Assembly: GCF_024158125.1 (NCBI RefSeq)
Contig: NZ_JAMZFT010000001.1
Span: forward strand, 744,001-808,000
Length of the DNA: 64,000 nucleotides
Origin: Futiania mangrovi
GTDB taxonomy: Bacteria; Pseudomonadota; Alphaproteobacteria; Futianiales; Futianiaceae
Direction: 5' to 3'
Numbering within the stretch: position 1 is the stretch's first letter; the number at the start of each line of letters is the position of its first letter. Below, in pieces: positions 61,809 through 64,000 of this stretch. The notes under the pieces are model-generated. The model was given only the letters and a program-made list of their open reading frames with translations, had not been told where the DNA came from and made no database searches. Position numbers and translations under genes: made by a program.

Positions 61809-62162
61809 TCGCCGCCCAATCCACCGGTAGTTGTATAAATAATTGATATTACACAGAAATCTGTTTCGTGTTTACGATCTGTAAGGAAGTTCGGGTAAGG
61901 GTTTCCCCGGTGTCGGCACGTCGGTTCGCGCGGGGTTTGGGCCGCAACGGCAGGGGAGAGACGGGCATGGGACGCACTGGACCGGGCCTTGCGGACGGGT
62001 GGCAGGCAAGGGTGGCCGAAGCGGTCGCGCCGGGGCTGGCGGGAGAAGGCAGGTTCCGGTGACACGGACAGCGGGAGGGCGGCCGCCAGCCGCTGTCTGG
62101 GCCTCTCCCGTCCGCTCTTCCCGCTGTGCCGGCTTCGCAATGCGCCTTTTGGAGGGCGAGGG

Positions 62163-62564
62163 ATGAAAGGAAGTGTGCTGATCGTCGACGACGACAGCCT
62201 GGTCCGGGCAACCCTTCGGTTGTTCCTGGAGGGAGACCGGTGGGAGGTGATCGACGCGCGTAACGGAAAGCAGGCGCTCGACCAGCTCCGCGCCCGGGCG
62301 TTCGACGCGATCGTGACCGACCTGATGATGCCCGAAATGGAGGGGATCGAGACGATCCTGAAGATCCGGCAGTCGGGCATAAAGGCCCCGATCCTCGTGA
62401 TTTCCGGGGGCTTCTCCGTGCGGCAGGCGCCGGACGGCTCCGGCGTCGCGGATCTGCTGAGGATGTCGCGGGAGCTTGGCGCGACCGAGACCCTGGCCAA
62501 GCCGTTCAAGGCGGCTGAATTCCTGGAACGCATCAACCGTCTGACGGGGGTCGCCGCGTCATGA
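62163..62564 (+). CDS. Single-domain response regulator
   Basis: 133 residues, receiver only. VLIVDDDSLVRATLRLFLEG gives the acidic pair, Asp53 in AIVTDLMMPEMEG is the phospho-acceptor, and the Lys in ETLAKPFKAAEF completes the site. There is an insertion near 80-100 (GGFSVRQAPDGSGVADLLRM). Ribosome site ggagggcgaggg. Its stop overlaps the next start as ATGA. Confidence 0.9.
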   Translation: MKGSVLIVDDDSLVRATLRLFLEGDRWEVIDARNGKQALDQLRARAFDAIVTDLMMPEMEGIETILKIRQSGIKAPILVISGGFSVRQAPDGSGVADLLRMSRELGATETLAKPFKAAEFLERINRLTGVAAS

Positions 62565-63484
62565 GCCATCCCGCAAAGAAGACCCGCGGCCCGATCCGGA
62601 AGGATGCAGGGCACCCGGCGCAGCCGCGCCCCATTCGATCCGGCAGGATCGCACCGGAGGGCATGGGCATGACGACGAGCACGGATCGTCTCGACAAGAA
62701 GGCGCATCCCTTCGACATCTTCGTGGGGACGAAGATCAAGTTGCTCAGGAAGAAGAAGGGGCTGAGCCAGACGGCGCTGGCGCGGGCCCTGGGCATCACG
62801 TTCCAGCAGGTGCAGAAGTACGAACGCGGCGACAACCGCGTCAGCGTCAGCAGGCTCTACGACATCTCGAAGGTGCTGGACGTGTCGCTTGCGGTCCTCG
62901 TTTCCGGTTTCGACGTGCTGGAAGCGGGGATGCTTGGCACCGGCGCCGAGAAGGAGGAGGTCGAGAACCTGCTGGACCAGCTCAGGTCGGACGAGATCCT
63001 CCGGCTGATCGAGCATTACTCCGAGATCGAGGATCCGGGCGTTCGCAGGTCCATCGTCTCCCAGGTGGAGGCGCTTGCACGGGCGGCGATGAAGGAACGC
63101 CGCGGATCCGAGCGGGTTCTCGTCGTCGAGGACGACCCGCTGGTGCGCAACCATGTCGCAGCGACGCTGGAGACGCTCGGCTATGGCGTCAGGACATGCG
63201 TCGCGGCCGAGGACGCCATGTCGGTTGCGCGCGGCGACGAGCCGTTCGACCTGCTGTTCACCGACATCGTCCTGCCAGGCCGGATGAACGGGATCGAGCT
63301 GGCCAGCGAGATTCGCACCCTGCGCCCCAACGTGCGCGTGCTGTTCACGACGGGATTTGCCAACGACGCCGTGAACCATGAGACGCTGACTGGCAGCAAA
63401 GCGATCCTTCTCCTCAAGCCCTATCGAAAGCGGAAGCTGGCCGACATGGTGCGCATCGCGCTGGAGGATTGGCCGGGGGCGTGA
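62561..63484 (+). CDS. XRE-type HTH fused to a C-terminal receiver domain
   Basis: 307 residues from ATG 62561. An XRE/Cro HTH (KIKLLRKKKGLSQTALARAL, FQQVQKYERGDNRVSVSRLY) at about 55-115 is followed by a linker, then a receiver from RVLVVEDDPLVRNHVAATLE with Asp235 (LLFTDIVLPG). In most response regulators the receiver comes first. ATG 62669 (MTTSTDRL) has a better SD spacing and would remove 36 basic residues. Coupled to the single-domain regulator. Predicted phosphorelay-controlled repressor or activator. Confidence 0.85.
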   Translation: MSHPAKKTRGPIRKDAGHPAQPRPIRSGRIAPEGMGMTTSTDRLDKKAHPFDIFVGTKIKLLRKKKGLSQTALARALGITFQQVQKYERGDNRVSVSRLYDISKVLDVSLAVLVSGFDVLEAGMLGTGAEKEEVENLLDQLRSDEILRLIEHYSEIEDPGVRRSIVSQVEALARAAMKERRGSERVLVVEDDPLVRNHVAATLETLGYGVRTCVAAEDAMSVARGDEPFDLLFTDIVLPGRMNGIELASEIRTLRPNVRVLFTTGFANDAVNHETLTGSKAILLLKPYRKRKLADMVRIALEDWPGA

Positions 63485-63526
63485 CCGCCCGACGGGCGCC
63501 GAGCGCTCGCGGGGGGCCTTGCCCGG

Positions 63527-64000
63527 CTATTGCCGAAGCGTGCGTCTGATCCGCGCCAGAAGCTCGTCCTTCCGATAGGGTTTCGGCAGGATCTCGAACT
63601 GGGGCTGCGTGCCTGCGTGCCGCGCGAGACGGGGATCGGCATATCCGGTCGTGAGCAGGACCTTGAGGCCGGGATGCAGCCTGCGTCCTTCCTCCGCCAG
63701 TTCGAGGCCGCTTACCCCGCCGGGCATGACGATGTCGGTGAACAGCAGGTCGACGTCGTCGTTCGCCTCCAGGAACGCCAGGGCGTCGCTGCCCTTCTGC
63801 CGGCTGCTGACACGGTAGCCGTGCGCGGCAAGCTGGGCTGCGAGATGCCCGCGCACGAGGTCGTTGTCCTCGACGACCAGGATATGCTCCGAACCGCCCT
63901 CCGGCAGCGGGGTGCGGCTGCCGTCTCCGGTATCGGGAACGCTGCGCGGGGAGCAGGGCAGGCGGATCACGACGCGCGTGCCGGCGCCCGGCTCCGACGC
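63527..64000 (-). CDS. Hybrid histidine kinase, C-terminal part only
   Basis: The frame is open to the right edge. It begins ASEPGAGTRVVIRLP, the end of a HATPase domain, then a receiver (HILVVEDNDLVRGHLAAQLA, LLFTDIVMPGGVSG, LPKPYRKDELLARIRRTL). The phospho-acceptor Asp and Lys are present. Convergent with the HTH-receiver gene. The kinase core lies outside the window. Confidence 0.88.
   Translation of the reverse strand, partial: ASEPGAGTRVVIRLPCSPRSVPDTGDGSRTPLPEGGSEHILVVEDNDLVRGHLAAQLAAHGYRVSSRQKGSDALAFLEANDDVDLLFTDIVMPGGVSGLELAEEGRRLHPGLKVLLTTGYADPRLARHAGTQPQFEILPKPYRKDELLARIRRTLRQ

Noticed and set aside
61868-62162. Short plus-strand frames upstream of the response regulator
   Set aside because: Arg/Gly-rich composition without a ribosome site; the receiver has its own strong site at 62163.
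1-64000. A CRISPR array or phage gene block
   Set aside because: No regularly spaced repeats and no structural or integrase genes were seen on either strand.

Overview
The window is high-GC (roughly two thirds G+C), densely packed DNA with alphaproteobacterial features: TRAP and Liv-type transporters, a short HPF/RaiA homologue paired with a small conserved membrane protein, class III cyclase-TolB-TPR proteins, and HTH-receiver regulators. I cannot name the genus from the sequence. There is no CRISPR array, intact prophage or intact insertion sequence. One tRNA (Lys, UUU) is present.
Layout. 1-1841: the first two thirds of selA (cut by the left edge) and a CbiX-type chelatase. 2019-17008: catabolic cluster A. 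It holds a TetR regulator, an acyl-CoA dehydrogenase, an acyl-CoA synthetase inside a complete Liv-type ABC importer, a CaiB/AMACR-like racemase or transferase, a two-subunit biotin-dependent acyl-CoA carboxylase, a MaoC hydratase and an SDR-fold protein. 17178-22445: a 1040-residue orphan protein with a JAB/DUF4329-like metal-site signature, a PhaC-like hydrolase and a secreted MBL-fold protein. 22462-32677: catabolic cluster B. It holds a TetR regulator, a PaaK-like ligase, a second acyl-CoA synthetase, an SDR, a second complete Liv importer and an SDR-fold protein. Three near-identical operator-like palindromes tie B together as one regulon.
32835-35350 is a scarred tRNA-Lys neighbourhood with direct repeats, an octanucleotide-repeat frameshift, a DUF2141 remnant and an IS6-family remnant around the HPF-like gene and its partner. 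35377-39897 is a TakP-like TRAP transporter operon with a phytanoyl-CoA-dioxygenase-like enzyme and an HpcH/HpaI aldolase, divergent from a LuxR regulator. 41490-51766 is a mixed accessory stretch: sulfotransferase, two cyclase-TPR paralogues, SDR, GST, peroxiredoxin with TetR, ketopantoate reductase, LuxR, HIT, plus decayed gene pieces. 52213-55447 is an exported three-gene module around a lipoprotein trypsin-like protease. 55716-59366 is an envelope polymer module (YaiO-like barrel, GT2, beta-helix-like protein, membrane protein). 59653-64000 is a phosphorelay cluster (hybrid kinase, response regulator, HTH-receiver fusion, and a second hybrid kinase cut by the right edge).
How it works together. 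Clusters A and B have the same logic: a Liv importer brings in a carboxylic acid, a co-transcribed ligase activates it to a CoA thioester, and local dehydrogenases, carboxylase or hydratase process it under a TetR repressor that probably senses the CoA ester. The substrates are not determined here. In three of the four SDR-fold genes the catalytic tyrosine is replaced, so their roles are open. The most novel items are the JAB-like orphan, the cluster B operator set, the exported protease module and the two short-repeat tracts that could switch reading frames.
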